DNA from: Apostichopus japonicus
Lineage: Eukaryota; Echinodermata; Holothuroidea; Aspidochirotida; Stichopodidae
DNA length: 64,000 nt
NCBI RefSeq assembly: GCF_037975245.1
Contig: NC_092576.1
Location: forward strand, 15,970,611-16,034,610
Direction of reading: 5' to 3'
Positions 1 through 12,678 of this stretch are shown here, in pieces. The position numbers were made by a program, and so were the translations under genes. How positions within the stretch are numbered: the stretch's first letter is position 1; every line of letters starts with the position of its first letter. The notes beneath the pieces are model-generated. The model ran no database searches and was not told the DNA's origin. It worked only from the letters and a program-made list of their open reading frames with translations.

Positions 1-212
1 GCGTTCTCTCACACAGGAAATGAAGGGTAACGTTTTTTAAGTTGACGACATGCCATGGCCTTAGCTTTTAATTAGAACTATAGTTGTAAATAAAGAAAAC
101 AGTGTGTTTGGCGAATAGGATCATTTATATACCTACCAGTATGTGTATGCATGGAGGTCAAAAACAGGTAAAAAAAAACAGGTAAAATGGAGGTAAAAAA
201 CAGTTTAACCTC

Positions 213-213
213 C

Positions 214-248
<35 letters not shown>

Positions 249-291
249 ACATAAATATATATTTATATATACATATATATATATATATACC

Positions 292-327
<36 letters not shown>

Positions 328-347
328 CCTATATATAAATATATATA

Positions 348-428
<81 letters not shown>

Positions 429-494
429 CATTATTATTATTATTATTATTATTATCATTATTATTATCATTATTATCAATATTATTATTATTAT
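213..494. repeat. Compound microsatellite (TA)n then (ATT)n
   Basis: An interrupted TA tract runs to about 350 and passes straight into an ATT tract with a few ATC interruptions. The long Asn- or Ile-rich open frames across it are only the repeat read in frame. Seen directly. Confidence 0.97.
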
Positions 495-1334
495 AGAAAA
501 CCAGAGAAATAAGATATGACTCATAATTGAAAAATAAGGAGTAAAGTTTTAGAAAATATATTAGAATTTCGGTCACCTTGGGGCCTTCGTTAGCAATACT
601 TGGCAGTCGAATGAAAAGTACAAAATATACTAACACAATGAAAGTATGACGCTAGATAAGTGTAAGTTGCATTGATGGAATTAAAACCAAATAAACCATG
701 ACTATACAGGAAGCGGATGAATGAGCAAAGAACGGATAACATGTTTGTAGAACTGATAGTTGTTAAGGCACTTAAGGGGTCCCAAGTCTTTGTCGAGGCC
801 GGTGACTTAATACGAAAGATCCAATCGATTTCTTTACGTTTACGTTCAGTAGCGAGCCTGAAGTTGGGGGGGGGGGGAGGGGGAATGCAGTGGCTGAAAT
901 TCCAACTTGATGGGTTTTGGAGCCAGAAAATTCCGACTGCTGCCTTGTACCCCCCCACCCGCACTACTCGTGAACGATACGGTCAGTGTTAGTCAGACAT
1001 CCCATCTTTCGCGACTGCAATTTTGTTCCGAATTTCTTGCGGTACATTTGTAGCACTGGCCCTCACTTCACAAACTTATTATTCACTCTGGTAAAGCGGG
1101 TAAGCAACTGAGTTGAGTTATCTGCTTGATAGGCTACATAGACTACTAACTACAAAAGCTATGTTAATGTAACAAAGGGGAAAACCTTTTTTTCAACAAA
1201 TTATATTCGACGACATAGTGAATTACCCCAAAATACAGTGCTTTTTCCTAGCGCGCTTAATATTTTTTTCTTGGGGGGGGGGCTATTTATCACTCACATG
1301 ATTTTTTTTTTAAATTGTTCCCTTCATTCCAACT
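495..1334. other. No gene recognised
   Basis: Both strands hold only short open frames without recognisable motifs. A G-run interrupted by one A lies at 866-884 and a second G-run near 1275-1283. Confidence 0.6.
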
Positions 1335-1665
1335 GAGCATTGGGAACGAAATGAATACTTAAACATTTTGCAAAAGTTTTTTTTTTGCAAAGAGTTGACG
1401 ACTGATACGATAAGTTATCAATGAAACATTTTGCAGAAATGTTTCAATTGCTCCATTGGAATGAAGTGAACAATTGAACATTTTGCCAAAAAATGTCCAA
1501 TTGACGAGATAAGATATGTTGTCAATTAGACATTTTGCAGAAAATTTTTCAATTGCTCAGATTGAATGAAGTGAACAACTGAACATTTTGCAGCAAAATG
1601 TCCAATTCACGAGATATGATAAGTTGTCAATTAAACATTTTGTAGAAAATTGTTCAATTGCTCAG
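1335..1665. repeat. Minisatellite, about 105-bp period, about 3 copies
   Basis: The block beginning CAATTGCTC recurs at 1445, 1550 and 1655, a constant 105-bp step. Each copy contains ACATTTTGCAGAAA followed by AATGAAGTGAACAA and a GTCCAATT-GACGAGATA segment. The first copy is the most diverged. No coding content. Confidence 0.85.
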
Positions 1666-2016
1666 TTAAAGCAACTAAGCAATCCAAATTTTTTTTTATT
1701 TTTTGTAAGATTTTATCTTGTTATCTAAACAACTTACTGAAAAATTTCACCCTATGGGGCAAAGTTTTTCTCATGTTGATGGCACTTTAAAGCTTCCGTA
1801 GATAAGCATTGAGCGTTTTTATCGTATACGTTGTACAGTAGTTTTATTAGGCGTTTTTTTTACAGTATTCAAAATCACACGAAGTTTTGTATGGTGGAGT
1901 ATAAAGATCGCGAGATTCAATTTCTAAATTTGACAAGGAAAACGTGGTAAATATGACTGATTAAAGGTCAATTTTGACCGAAAATTGTAGGTCACTCACA
2001 AATTACAAGAATATAT

Positions 2017-2091
2017 GAAATTAGAGTGCGACAGTCGGAAAAATTAGAGTGAGACAGTCGGAAATTCGGACTGTCGCACTCAAATTTTCCA
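2017..2091. repeat. Duplicated and inverted 24-bp motif (hairpin)
   Basis: A segment containing TTAGAGTGCGACAGTCGG occurs at 2019-2038 and again at about 2043-2062 as a direct repeat, then inverted at about 2066-2088 (GACTGTCGCACTC). The second and third copies can form a stem of about 19 bp with a few mismatches. Confidence 0.75.
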
Positions 2092-5000
2092 ACTATCATC
2101 AGTTTTACAAAGATTAGGGGTGGGGTGTGAGACACCCCCACCCCTCTAGCGACGTCCCTGAGTGTACGTATACACACGGCACGTCGAATAATACACGGGC
2201 GAAACTCGCAGTGTCCTGCATTACCATTGAACTTCTGAGTTCGTATATTTTTCAAGAAACCGACACGGATACATACGACAACGTATACCAATATGTAAAT
2301 GTCTCTCAAGATCGGTATGTCATAGGCACCTAGATGACTGAATTTCCCAGTGAGGTAAAATTCCTCCTAGATGGTAATCAAACGGTTTAAGAATTTTACC
2401 CAAAGGTGACCATATTTTAATATGGAGCATATATGGGGCCAATACATCATAACTTTAAGCCTTCGAAATAACCTATTGTAGTTGCATATAACAAGGTTTG
2501 AACCTAACTGGAGACCAAAACTTCCCCGTATGCAACACCTTTGAAAAAGAGGCGCGGGGGGGGGGGGTCGGAAAGAGGATTCAAGAAAGTTTGTAATATA
2601 AAGGGTTCTTAAATAGTGCAGTTCCTAAAGGGTCTACTCGTTTGTATTGGGTTTTAATGCCTTCTGAATCGCTTAATTTTTAAACAGTTTCTGTGAAGAC
2701 TACTATATTTCAGTCATACTTTCTCAAGCGTGGGCACAATGCCTAAGCGTGGGCACAATAAAGTTACTGTCACACATGCATGTTAACCAATATGTATATG
2801 TGTAGTGTACGCGGCTGCGTGCAGTACATATTTTGTCTATGTATATATGTTAATCGTAATGTCTTTTTCCCGTGTTGATAGATGGGCTATAGTATGGGGT
2901 GCCTCCTATGATAGTAAGAAACCCGTTACCATTAAGTACCATTGACGTACCCATCAGTGGCGTCGCCAAGGGGGGGGGGCTGGGGCCTGAAAAAAATCGT
3001 GCCCCCAGGTGCCCTTCCCCTTCAGATGCGGTTGTAGTGTTAAAAAAATACTCAGACAAAAAACTTTATTTGCCTAAATAAATTAAAAACATCAATATTG
3101 GACAGATGCAAGCCCGAAAATTACTTCAAGTTGCTAAATATAGCACCAGATTGCATCTGAGGACCCTTAAAATTGATCCAAAATTCACAAAGTGGAAGGG
3201 AGAACTTTCCCCTATCACCCCTCCCACAGGACGGCATTTAACAATACACATTGTGCCTCCATAAGTAAGTGATGTCCCCCCCCCCCCCCTGTACTACATG
3301 AAATTGGACAGTAATGATGGATGAAGAACCCGAAGTACATCTGTTTTTCCGTATCACATATTATTTCACAAAAATTACAAAATTTAAACCCCAATGACGT
3401 GCGGGCATAATCTATACGAATTCAATACATCACTTACTATAGGTGGTGGCGAGATCCTCAACCCTAAATGTGATAGATTTTGTGTATAACTTCTGCATAT
3501 CAGTTTCCAATCTTATTTCCGAAAATTTTAATCAATAAGAAGTGCTGAATGTAAACAAATCCTAAATGAGAGTATATGCCTAGAGTCGGCGAATAAACAA
3601 TTTTGGTTGTAAAATGTATACATGATATTTTTCTCAAATTGATACATATGACCTTGAATTTTACCCATCTTTTGAATTGTGTTAATGACAATGACATATG
3701 TAAAGGAGGATTTTGTAACACCTTTAGATCCAGAGATATGTGTGTTTTCCACGTCGCAAAAAGTACGCCCTCTATTCCATCTTGTTGCTAAAATGTGTTT
3801 TTTCCCTCTTTTTTTGGAGACTAGGTATTTTCCTTTATATTGTAACATGATTCAGCTAGGAGTTGATCACAATGCACAGAGTAAATTGGTTAATTTGTAT
3901 AATTATATTCCAAACAAAATTGAAATAACCCTATCAATTAGACACAAGCATTTTACTGTTTTCCAAAATTATCATGGAAGTTTGATGTATTTTGCCACAT
4001 TAGGAGGCTTTAAATGTATTGTCAATGTTAGTGCGATTAATTAAGTGAAAATAGCTATGGCTGTAGAAAATCGGAGGGTTGAGCGCCGTAGGCTAGGACT
4101 ATATTGTAATGGACTTGTCGCAACAGAAATGAGTGTATGTGTTTGTGTATGGGTGAGGCGGGGGGGGGGTGGGGTATAATGATATTCTTTATAGCAAGTG
4201 ATTTTAATGTTATGATCACAAGCTGGCTGAAAAAATATACCATAATATATCTTACAAGCATGCAGCTATTTTTTTTGGTTGGGGGGGGGGTGGTCAGGTC
4301 GACCGTTGTTTATATAGGATCAGCAAAGTCGTTGGGAGCTGGGGTTAGCATCGATGTGGGGCAGATCTCCATGCCCCTGCCCCCATATCCCACCGTGCTA
4401 CTGTTTACAAACAAGTGAAAGCGAAATTTTCCAAATGTATCCATGTAAACCACAAATGAATACTTCTACAGAAAGGCTAACCTAACACAAATAAGACTAT
4501 AGGCATGCATGTGTGTTTGACAAGTAATACTGATGAGAACTCCGCATAGTGCATATTTTTACACAGTACAACTAAACAAGTCTACTACAGTACTATTATA
4601 AAAGTTACCAGCGTTAGCCTTTTCACACAATAGATCTAGCGTATTTTATCACCTTTCTAGGATCCCAGCATACGTTTTATCAAAATCGCACCAAATCGGT
4701 AATTCACAAAATAATTACTTTGTTTTCTGAAACTTTGAGACCAAATTACCACTTGGCAACCCAATAAAATATATTTATAGGCTTCCGTGGCTTTTACACT
4801 ATAATACCGCGTGAACTGTTTTAATATTAATGGGTTTTTCATACTTGGATTTTTCATTAGGACTGAATCAGCATTTTTTGTAAAATCCACAGTTAATTTT
4901 CTTGTATTATTTCCTGATTGTTATTAACCGTTTTAACTTGTTAAAATAATCACTAGACTGCCTATGATATGAATCAGTGCAACGAGCAGTCAACGAATTA

Positions 5001-5563
5001 TTGAAAACAACACATAACAAGTGAGTGAAACTGATTATCTAGCGTTTTCTGGGGTTTTATTTTGGCAAATCTAACGTTTTATTGTTACTTGTCGCTGGTA
5101 ACCCTGATTATTATTATGCTAACCGTAAATGACCTTTGGCCACCCCGTACTAGTTTTTAGTGATTGACAGATCAGCTGTGCCGCAACCCATTACAACTCC
5201 CTGGTAGTACAGTAGATACTGTGTTATGACACATGTCACATACGTTGTACTCCCTGTCCCAGGGCAACTCCGAATATTGAGCCCATCGTTTTAAATTCTA
5301 CACTTGCTGCTAGCGTCCATACTGACACGATTTTCATCGTCAACTCTTCTTCGAAATCGGGTGTTTTTCGTAAAAAGCATGCATCCTGAATTCCTGACCA
5401 TCGTCGATACAATACTATATAATAATCATAACTGACCTATGAATCTTACGTAGCATTGTCACTCTAGGCTATGAACTTTGAAAACGAAAGTTTAGGACCA
5501 AATGTACTACTAGTACGCGATTTCCGGCTGCGAATGACACATTTCCAATCCAAATTTTTTACC
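2092..5563. other. Intergenic DNA, no gene recognised
   Basis: Open frames here are short and motif-free; the longest, plus-strand 3679-4044 (121 codons), has no recognisable domain and no convincing splice context. G or C runs occur at about 2557, 2970, 3279, 4158 and 4280. CAGTGGCGTCGCCAAG before the 2970 G-run looks like the end of a DNA transposon. Confidence 0.55.
2117..2161. mobile_element. Possible transposon end (GC-rich palindrome)
   Basis: AGGGGTGGGGTGTGAGACACCCCCACCCCT is an imperfect hairpin, followed by CTAGCGACGTCCCTG. Read on the minus strand this begins CAGGGACGTCGCTAG, like the CAGTGGCGTCGCCAAG stretch at 2955. Similar CAG-GGCG-GC-G-run ends close many metazoan DNA transposons. 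The family and the other end were not identified. Confidence 0.3.
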
Positions 5564-5669
5564 GGCCCGGGCGCGAATTTTTTTCCCTGAACCTTTCGGG
5601 CAGTGTACGTGGAGTTTAGCCAATCAGAGCGAGGCTGTGTTGATGACGTACTACTCAGTAAAGATGGTC
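5564..5669 (+). repeat. Left arm of 106-bp inverted repeat with promoter-like sites
   Basis: This stretch matches the reverse complement of 6630-6735 almost base for base. In order it contains CCCGGGCGCG, CCTGAACCTTTCGGGCAG, GTACGTGGAGTTTAGCCAATCAGAGCG (split here: GTACGTGGAG, TTTAGCCAATCAGAGCG), TGATGACGTA and AAAGATGG. CCAAT, a CRE-like TGACGTA and a YY1-like AAGATGG are therefore present. It could be a terminal inverted repeat or an inverted copy of a promoter. Confidence 0.85.
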
Positions 5670-6629
5670 AGTCGTGTAAATGCGTCGCTTCAATAACATA
5701 AGGTGGAAAACGAAAGACCGCGAGTTCGAGCCCCCGTGTGGATTTTTCCTCCACTTTTTCTCATGTCCAAGTAGTTATGTCCAAGTATTATATCATGAAT
5801 TGAAAATCGATATTATAAGTTATGTCATGGTTTTAGTGCATGGTCATCTTATATATGAAACTCCGAAGATAGTGTTGCGAAAATATATATAGTTTCTTTT
5901 GTTTATTTTCCTTCTAGATCTTATTAGAGGGAAATCGGTCTCAGCCCCAAAATGTGGTACATCCGTTTTAGGAAAGTTTATCCTAATTTAAAGGCAGATG
6001 ACTGGCTAGAATAAAAGACAAGGGAAACAGATATTCATTCTGGAACAATTAAAAAGAGAGGAGTTATTGCATAATAAAACAAGGGCAGTACTTGCACTCT
6101 TATTTACATAATTCGCTCATCAGTTTACAACAAATATTTGGCAGTTTTCACAATAAACCGTTAATTACTGGACCTCGTCTCTCACAAGGAGGTGCTATAG
6201 GAAAAGTTATTTGATTGCAATCGGACCTCCGTTAGGTGTCCAATTATTATTAGTAATAGCTACCGTGGCCTCTAGTCTAGCTAGATCATAAAATTTCCTA
6301 ATGCTGTAGGCCTACTGTCACTGTGTACAAATATTGCTGTGTAGATGTGTGTAAACTGTAAGTACGTAACATACTACTGTACCAGTACCAAGTACTGAGT
6401 ACAGTGTCATGTCAATCTGAAGACATTGTAAATTTATACAACAGACACCGATCATACATCGCCGTTTTTCAACAAAGAAACCGATGCAAACGTCACGTAA
6501 GTGTGCACAATGATTCAGTATAATGTTACTATTGCAAGGCCTATATACCTTAATACTTTCTGCTGTAGTACAACAATTATGTTGACTTATTGAATGTGAT
6601 TTCCCCACTTCAACATTTGGTACGCACGC
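5670..6629. other. Interior between the inverted arms
   Basis: About 960 bp without a recognisable protein. ACCGCGAGTTCGAGCCCCCG at about 5718-5737 resembles a tRNA T-arm (B box), but no matching A box or cloverleaf was found. Could be the body of a non-autonomous DNA transposon. Confidence 0.45.
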
Positions 6630-6735
6630 CGCCATCTTTACTGCAGTATGTCATCAACACAGCCTCGCTCTGATTGGCTAAACTCCACGTACACTGCCCG
6701 AAAGGTTCAGGAAAAAGAAATTCGCGGCCCGGGCA
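6630..6735 (-). repeat. Right arm of 106-bp inverted repeat
   Basis: Inverted partner of 5564-5669. It starts GCCGCCATCTTTA, which on the minus strand is a good YY1 motif (AAGATGGCGGC), and contains TGATTGGCTAAA (CCAAT on the minus strand). Arms are about 93% identical by eye. The outer border is GGCCCGGGC. Confidence 0.85.
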
Positions 6736-6847
6736 AGGATCAGATCCATAGTACGGCTCGAGTGCAAATGCGACTGGATCAGTGCATCAGTTTACCCCGT
6801 GGAGAGATGATCGTCTGATAAAATCAGAGGACCTGATCTGGATCTTG

Positions 6848-6886
6848 TATAAAAGCACAAGTCCAAGAACAGATTTAAGAACTTAG
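6848..6886 (+). promoter_or_regulatory. Possible TATA promoter and first noncoding exon
   Basis: TATAAAAG at 6848-6855 is followed about 30 bp later by AACTTAG/GTAAGTGC, a consensus 5' splice site with GT at 6887. It lies upstream of the transposase-like pseudogene, so it may be that gene's old promoter and untranslated first exon. The link is inferred from position only. Confidence 0.35.
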
Positions 6887-7852
6887 GTAAGTGCTAATTT
6901 TCAAATTTATTCTTTATAGCAGCAAATATGCTTATATACTTCATTATTGCATACTGTACATGGTGCATATTGCTATAATTTATTTCAGGCTTTTCCAGTT
7001 ACAAACATCCCCCTCCCCCCCCCAAGAAAAAATAACAAAACAAATAACAGTTTTGGCATATATATGTCCCTGCATGGTCCAGTGTGCAGATTTTTACTCA
7101 CATTTGTTGCTCTCACTATGTGTGATTGTGGGAACTAGGGACTGTGTCCCAATGGCTAGGAAAATTATTGAAGGTCAGGCTATTTTATTGAAGTTAATGA
7201 GTTTTGTCCTTTTTTACAAGTTGTACTGAAGTTTGGTAGAACAGTACCATTTTGACAAAATATTGTCAACTAAAAATTCACTTTTCAACATTGCAGCATT
7301 GATACTGACATTGGAGAAGTCCTTTCCCTCCATACATCCACATACAGTACCTCTCAGATGTGCAAGATTTCTTAACAGGGCTACACAGTCTGCATAAAGT
7401 ACTAACCTCAGAAGCAATCAATCACAACAATATTGTCTTGCCTGATTGCAACTCCATTGTGGAAATAAAACCTGAAAACTTTGTCCCTTTGGTTGTGGTC
7501 AAACAGTGTGTCAATAAAGGATCATATGACACCTAGCCAGTTCATATCACAGTGTAAGGCAGTCTATACTGCAGCAACCAACAGTGAATATATACAGTCT
7601 TCAAAAGCAGGGTTAACCACAGAAAGGGAGTAAAACTGTTGAGCAGTGGTCATGCTCTGAGGACTTACTCTTTCAATGCATGCCTTTGGATACTGTTTCA
7701 CCAGGGAGCTGCTAGTAGCAGCTCCCTGGCTCATGTTATTGTGGTGTGCAGCTGAGTAAATGAAGATTTAGTTGTGCTCATTTGTCATTGTGCTCCACTT
7801 TAATGGGAAACAAAATGTGTGAAGGAAACCTAACAAATTTTAACAAATTACC

Positions 7853-8116
7853 AGTTTTCTGTCAGAATGTAAAGAGGATGATCCTGACAAATTGGACATT
7901 GAGCCAACTCTTTTCTCATCTCCACACAAAAGCAAGGGAAATACATCCCTACCTAATACACTTAAAAGGAACGTGAGCATGGATAATGAAATGGAAAATT
8001 TGGAAGAGGAACCAACTTTAAATAATCATACTAAAACAAAACTTTCACTGTCGTTTGAATGGGGCAGTCACTGTGAGTCACAACATCAGTACTATTTCTC
8101 CAGATACAACAAATGA
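7853..8116 (+). pseudogene. Transposase-like pseudogene, N-terminal block
   Basis: An open frame rich in Glu, Asn and Ser (SECKEDDPDKLDIEP, then ENLEEEPTLNNH) runs to a TGA at 8114. A possible acceptor (ATTACCAG) precedes it and a possible donor (CACT/GTGAGT) lies at 8071. It resembles the low-complexity acidic N-terminus of such proteins. No catalytic motif is visible. Confidence 0.4.
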
Positions 8117-8236
8117 TTCGCTGCAGTTGTACCTTGACATAAGTTCAAATGGAAGTAGTAGCAGTAGCTTTGGTATTGCCAGAGATTTTTCTGCATCAAT
8201 TTCTTCATGTGATCAAAACCTTTTTTATTCACCAGG

Positions 8237-8831
8237 AGTGAGAAAAAACGAAGGAGACGCAATCAAGCATTTGATCCACTGCCTATGTTCCAATCTGATT
8301 GCTGTGATGGTAGCTGTATCAAATCGCTTTCTTACGATGACCTAGAACAGTCTTTTCTAGAGGTTAGTGAAGTGAGGGAAACTGAGCTAAAGCAATTCAC
8401 TCTGGACAAGATTTGGATTCATCAGGAAAGATCATGTCACACCTGAGACAAATCTTGTTTTATTTATGTAATTTGTGGGAAGATTGTATGTGAGAAAGCA
8501 TTTTGTATGTTCTTTGGTATTAGTAGCAAGTTATTCAAAGATTGTCTGAAATAATTTCAAGTTGGCAAGAAAAATGCAATTCATTGCAATAAAGGCAAGA
8601 AAAGGATGAGAACAAAAACTCCATTTGCACTAGCTTGGATGAGGTGTTTATTTGAACATATTGGAGATTACATGCCCCACAAAACAGAAGTGCACCTTCC
8701 AGTGTCATACACAAAGACTTCTCTCCATGCACGCATGAATAAGGAAATGATAGAAATTGGCATTGGTGAACAAAGCATCATTTCCAAGGAATACTTTATG
8801 GAAATCTTTAGAAGAGTTCAAGATTCCTAAT
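8237..8831 (+). pseudogene. Transposase-like pseudogene, Cys/His-type middle block
   Basis: After the acceptor TATTCACCAG the frame reads EKKRRRNQAFDPLP, SDCCDGSCIKSL, then ICGKIVCEKAFCMFFGI, a conserved Cys-containing element of the family, then LPVSYTKTSLHARMNKEM and EYFMEIFRR. One frame holds throughout, but TGA at 8444 and TAA near 8549 interrupt it. The frame ends at TAA 8828-8830. Confidence 0.65.
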
Positions 8832-10011
8832 TATTTTATCTTGTGAATGTGCATGGATTTATGACAGTTATTGTTGCATACATTGCATGGGAAAAGGGGA
8901 ATAAAATTTCAAATTCCTCATAGCTAGTAGCTTTAAATTGATTAACTAGCATGAAGACATTGATAAAGTATACTGAAACTTGTGAGGTCGAAAGTGCTGT
9001 TGTAAAACTGTTTTGCCAAAATTCGATTTCACACAAGCAATAGCTGTGTACATTACAAATGATAACTTTCAAGTACTGTACATGGTCTGCTGATCAATCA
9101 CAATTGGTGGGTTTTAGCCTGGGGTGTCAAAACCACAGGCATTGCATCCTTTTATCTTTGCTGACTATGGAGGCTTTAACTTCATACAATCCAGTGATAT
9201 TTAATCTGTTTAGTTAACTACATGTGCAGTCCATTAAACATTTCTTCAGAAAAATTCATGTGTCTCTATTGTTAGCTTCAGCTTCAGCAAGCACAAAGAC
9301 TGTACTGTACATACTGGAGAGAATACACCTCACAGCTAGTGTGCCACTAAAGCTGCATTATCATTCCTTAAAAAACATTAGAATTATTGTCAAAAATTTT
9401 GATTTAAAGAAGTTCTAAAGAACATGTTACATAAGTTTGATTGCAACCTCCACTCAAATCAGGAGTAAAAGTGCTTTCTGCTGAAATGTCAATGAACAAC
9501 TCCCTTAGATAGTGACATTTTCAGAAAGTTCCCCCAAATATGCCAGAAATTAAAATATGCTTACCTTTGGTCAAACTTCTTTAATTGTTTTAATTTCCAC
9601 CTTTGAGGACATTTACCTCAACTGTCCGGGAAAATGATTAGGGTCTTATTTCCAAACATCCCTATCAATTGGTCTAATAAATAACATGAGAAGATGTTGT
9701 ACAGCTTTACTTGTTCTTTTCTCAATAGCAACTCTAAACACCCTATACTCCTTTAAAGGAATTCTCTAAAGTACCTAAAAGAATGCTTAACTTCAGTTAT
9801 AATTAGTAACAAAATTCAACATGCTCATTGCATTATTCTATGGGTATTCATAAAAACAACATGGTTCAAATTGACACAATAAAACTCTATCACTAATCAC
9901 TACATAACTTTTTCTTGATTAGGTTAAGCAGTTCAATTTTACACCATTGTGTGAAGTAAAACTTATACTTTAAATGCTTAATTAAAGTATTTCAACATTA
10001 TATTTTTCTAG
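8832..10011. other. Intron-like AT-rich DNA of the pseudogene
   Basis: No open frame with recognisable content on either strand. It would be the intron between the 8237-8831 and 10012-10123 blocks. Confidence 0.5.
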
Positions 10012-10123
10012 ACGACTGAGTTTACTGTGGGTGGTACTTGAAAGAGGTAGCGGAAAGAACGAGGAGTGGAAAGAAAAATGAAGAATGCCGACAATTGCAA
10101 GAAGTTCATCTTAATCATCTTAA
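10012..10123 (+). pseudogene. Transposase-like pseudogene, coiled-coil block
   Basis: Bounded by TTTTTCTAG and a GTGAGT donor. The last two thirds read EVAERTRSGKKNEECRQLQE followed by VHLNHLK, matching the family's charged helical stretch that precedes its catalytic-looking part. A TGA lies in the same frame near the 5' end. Confidence 0.6.
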
Positions 10124-11118
10124 GTGAGTCAAAATATTTTACTAATTTAGAGTTAAAAGTTGATGTCTGCTTTCCTTTTTGAATCCTTGCAGAAGTCAAA
10201 AGCAATAGAAAGACTATCTATTCCTTCAAGTCCTCTATATGTGTGGGTGTGTCAGTGATGCTCCTAGTTAACACTTATCTCTTTCAAAAACTTTCTTGAA
10301 CTACAAATTGGATATAGTAGCCCTAACTAAGATGATAAACCCTAAAGTTCAGAGAAAGGTCATTGGATGGGTCTCAATTTTTCGTAACAAGTAACTAAAA
10401 TGGCAGAAAATGAGATAGCCTGGGTCTTTTCTGGCCCTACTTTGAGTGTGCTCTATATTCACAAGCAAAGGCATGTTTGAGTTTTACTTTCCATAGGATC
10501 CTTGCCCAGTAGTAGTTGTACGGGAAAAGTGCAAAAAAAAAGTCAAGCGGGTGGTACGTTTTATGAACAGCGCCCTCAAACTTAAGAAATCTCACTTCTG
10601 GCCCTAATTGGGGGTCCATTTTGGGCCTGTGGGTATATTTCAATTTTTTTTAATACCATTTTTTCAGGAGCGTATTGTTCCTATTTTTAGAAACGCAAGT
10701 AAAAACGTTGTGTATTTTGTGTTATCTACTCAAATTTATGACTCGAAAATTGCGAAAATCACCTCTTTCATATGTATGAAAATGCTTGCACAAGCCGATT
10801 TGAGTAATTCAAATGACAACAACTTCTTAGCATTAGCATACAGGTGCTTAACAATTAAGAGGGTGGTCCACTAGCATAAGGGCTACCAATAAACTGCATT
10901 TCCAGGGTCATATGCCGAACGATGTCTGTGAACAGCACCCTCAAACATCACATTTTACAAATATTTTGGGCTATTTTGGGCATTTCAAGGTCAAATTTGG
11001 TCACAATTAAAAGTTTTATTTTTGGTTTTCAATACAAACTAGTAAGATATGTATAGTTATGATGCAAAGAATGTGCTAAAACATATTTTATATAAGTTAT
11101 TAATGCTCTGGAGGGCAG
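10124..11118. repeat. AT-rich DNA with a twice-used ~40-bp motif
   Basis: GGGTGGT...ATGAACAGCGCCCTCAAAC near 10549-10581 recurs as GGGTGGT...GTGAACAGCACCCTCAAAC near 10861-10947, in the same direction with different spacing. Each is followed by wording like TTTTGGGC. Probably parts of an old repeat; not identified. No gene. Confidence 0.5.
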
Positions 11119-12378
11119 CTTAAAGTGGCATATATGAGAGTTATATCAGCCCTACAGAAACATGCTTGCGAGGGCAAACAGTGGTAACATTATATCTTCA
11201 TTCAAGGAGATCATGCTAACAACATTAAAAACTATTGAAATGTATTAAAAGGGTTCTGTCTAATACTCTTTGGCTCCCAGCCCCCTAACACCCTCCCCAT
11301 AGTGCACTATGCATATTTGTATACATGCATACAGTATGTGACTGACTTCTACTGCAAAGAGACTGCATAAACATGCATTCAAGGTATACTGAATTATTGG
11401 TATGGTCCACAGTGTGCACTATATATGTGTGTACATGTTCAGTACAGTGTTATTTTACACCAAGTACTATTAAATACACACTGTCCAAAATAATGAACAG
11501 TATACACACTGTACATGTATTTACTGGTTAAACATTCCTTTTAAATTATTGAAAGTCTTTTAATATATTGAATTAGCAAAAGAATTATACACTACATTGC
11601 AAATATTTAAAAAGACATTGAAATATGCACTATGCACTATACTGTATATGTGTGTACATGTTCAGTACAGTGTTGTTCTACACCAATTACTATTAAATAA
11701 ACACGGTCCAAAAACATGTACAGTACACACTGCACATTTATGTACTGGTTAAACATTCTTTTTAAATTATTGAAAGTCTTTTAATTATTGAATTAGCAAA
11801 AGCATACACTTAATTGCAAATATTTAAAATGATATTGAAATATGCACAGTATTAAATGGAATGACCAGTACACAGTGTGTACTGTACATGATTGTGGACA
11901 GTGTGTATTTATTTAGTGCTTGGTGTAAAAATAACACTGTACTGAACATTTACACACATATATAGTGCACACTGTATGTATGCACTGGTTCACATTCATA
12001 TTCTAATCTGATATAGGGTTGGGTAGAGGATGTGGGTGGGAGGGGGTGAGTTACATGCATACAGACAATTTGAAGCAGAAGATTACCTTACCAAATAATT
12101 CAGTATACCTGGAATGCATGTTTATGCAGTCTCTTTGCAGTATTAAAATTCAGTCACATATGCATACAAATCTGCATAGTGCACTATGGGGAGGGTGCTG
12201 GGGGGGGGGTGAGAGGGAGTCAAAGAGTACTAGACAGAACCCTTTTAATAAATAACATTTCAATAGTTTCTAACGTTGTTTTACATGGTCTCCTTGAATG
12301 AAGATACAATGTTACCACTGTTTGCCCTCGCAAGCATGTTTCTGTAGGGCTGATGTAACTCTCATGAGCCACTTTAAG
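11119..12378. mobile_element. Foldback (long inverted repeat) element, about 1.26 kb
   Basis: The left end CTTAAAGTGGCATATATGAGAG and the right end CTCTCATGAGCCACTTTAAG are inverted copies, and the match continues inward for about 300 bp per side (CCCTACAGAAACATGCTTGC, GGGTTCTGTCTAATACTC, CATAGTGCACTATG). The centre repeats a 220-bp segment in direct orientation (about 11405-11620 and 11635-11845) plus one inverted part (about 11870-11985). No protein is encoded. It fits a non-autonomous foldback transposon in a pseudogene intron; target duplications were not resolved. Confidence 0.8.
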
Positions 12379-12678
12379 TTGGTTGCTAGGCGGGGTCGTA
12401 ACCTAGCAACGAAAAAGTTTCAAATTTTTTTTGTTGCCCAATTTCATCCTTTGAGACATATGGCAGGACACCATATCAGTTCCAGGCGATTCTAAGAGGG
12501 TCGACGTGGAATCGACCCAAAAATCTGTTGATTTGGCATGGATTGACCCATATATCATTTACATTATTTCTCAAATGATATTGGATCAAAACTCAAATCA
12601 ATATTTCTTTTCTGATATCGTAAACCCTGTATCAGTTAAGAGTTTATTTTGTATCATAATATGTTCTATTTTTACTAG

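Noticed and set aside
235-636. Asn-rich 133-codon minus-strand frame
   Set aside because: Translation of the TA/ATT microsatellite.
3679-4044. 121-codon plus-strand frame
   Set aside because: No motif, no splice or promoter context, amino-acid make-up as expected from AT-rich random sequence.
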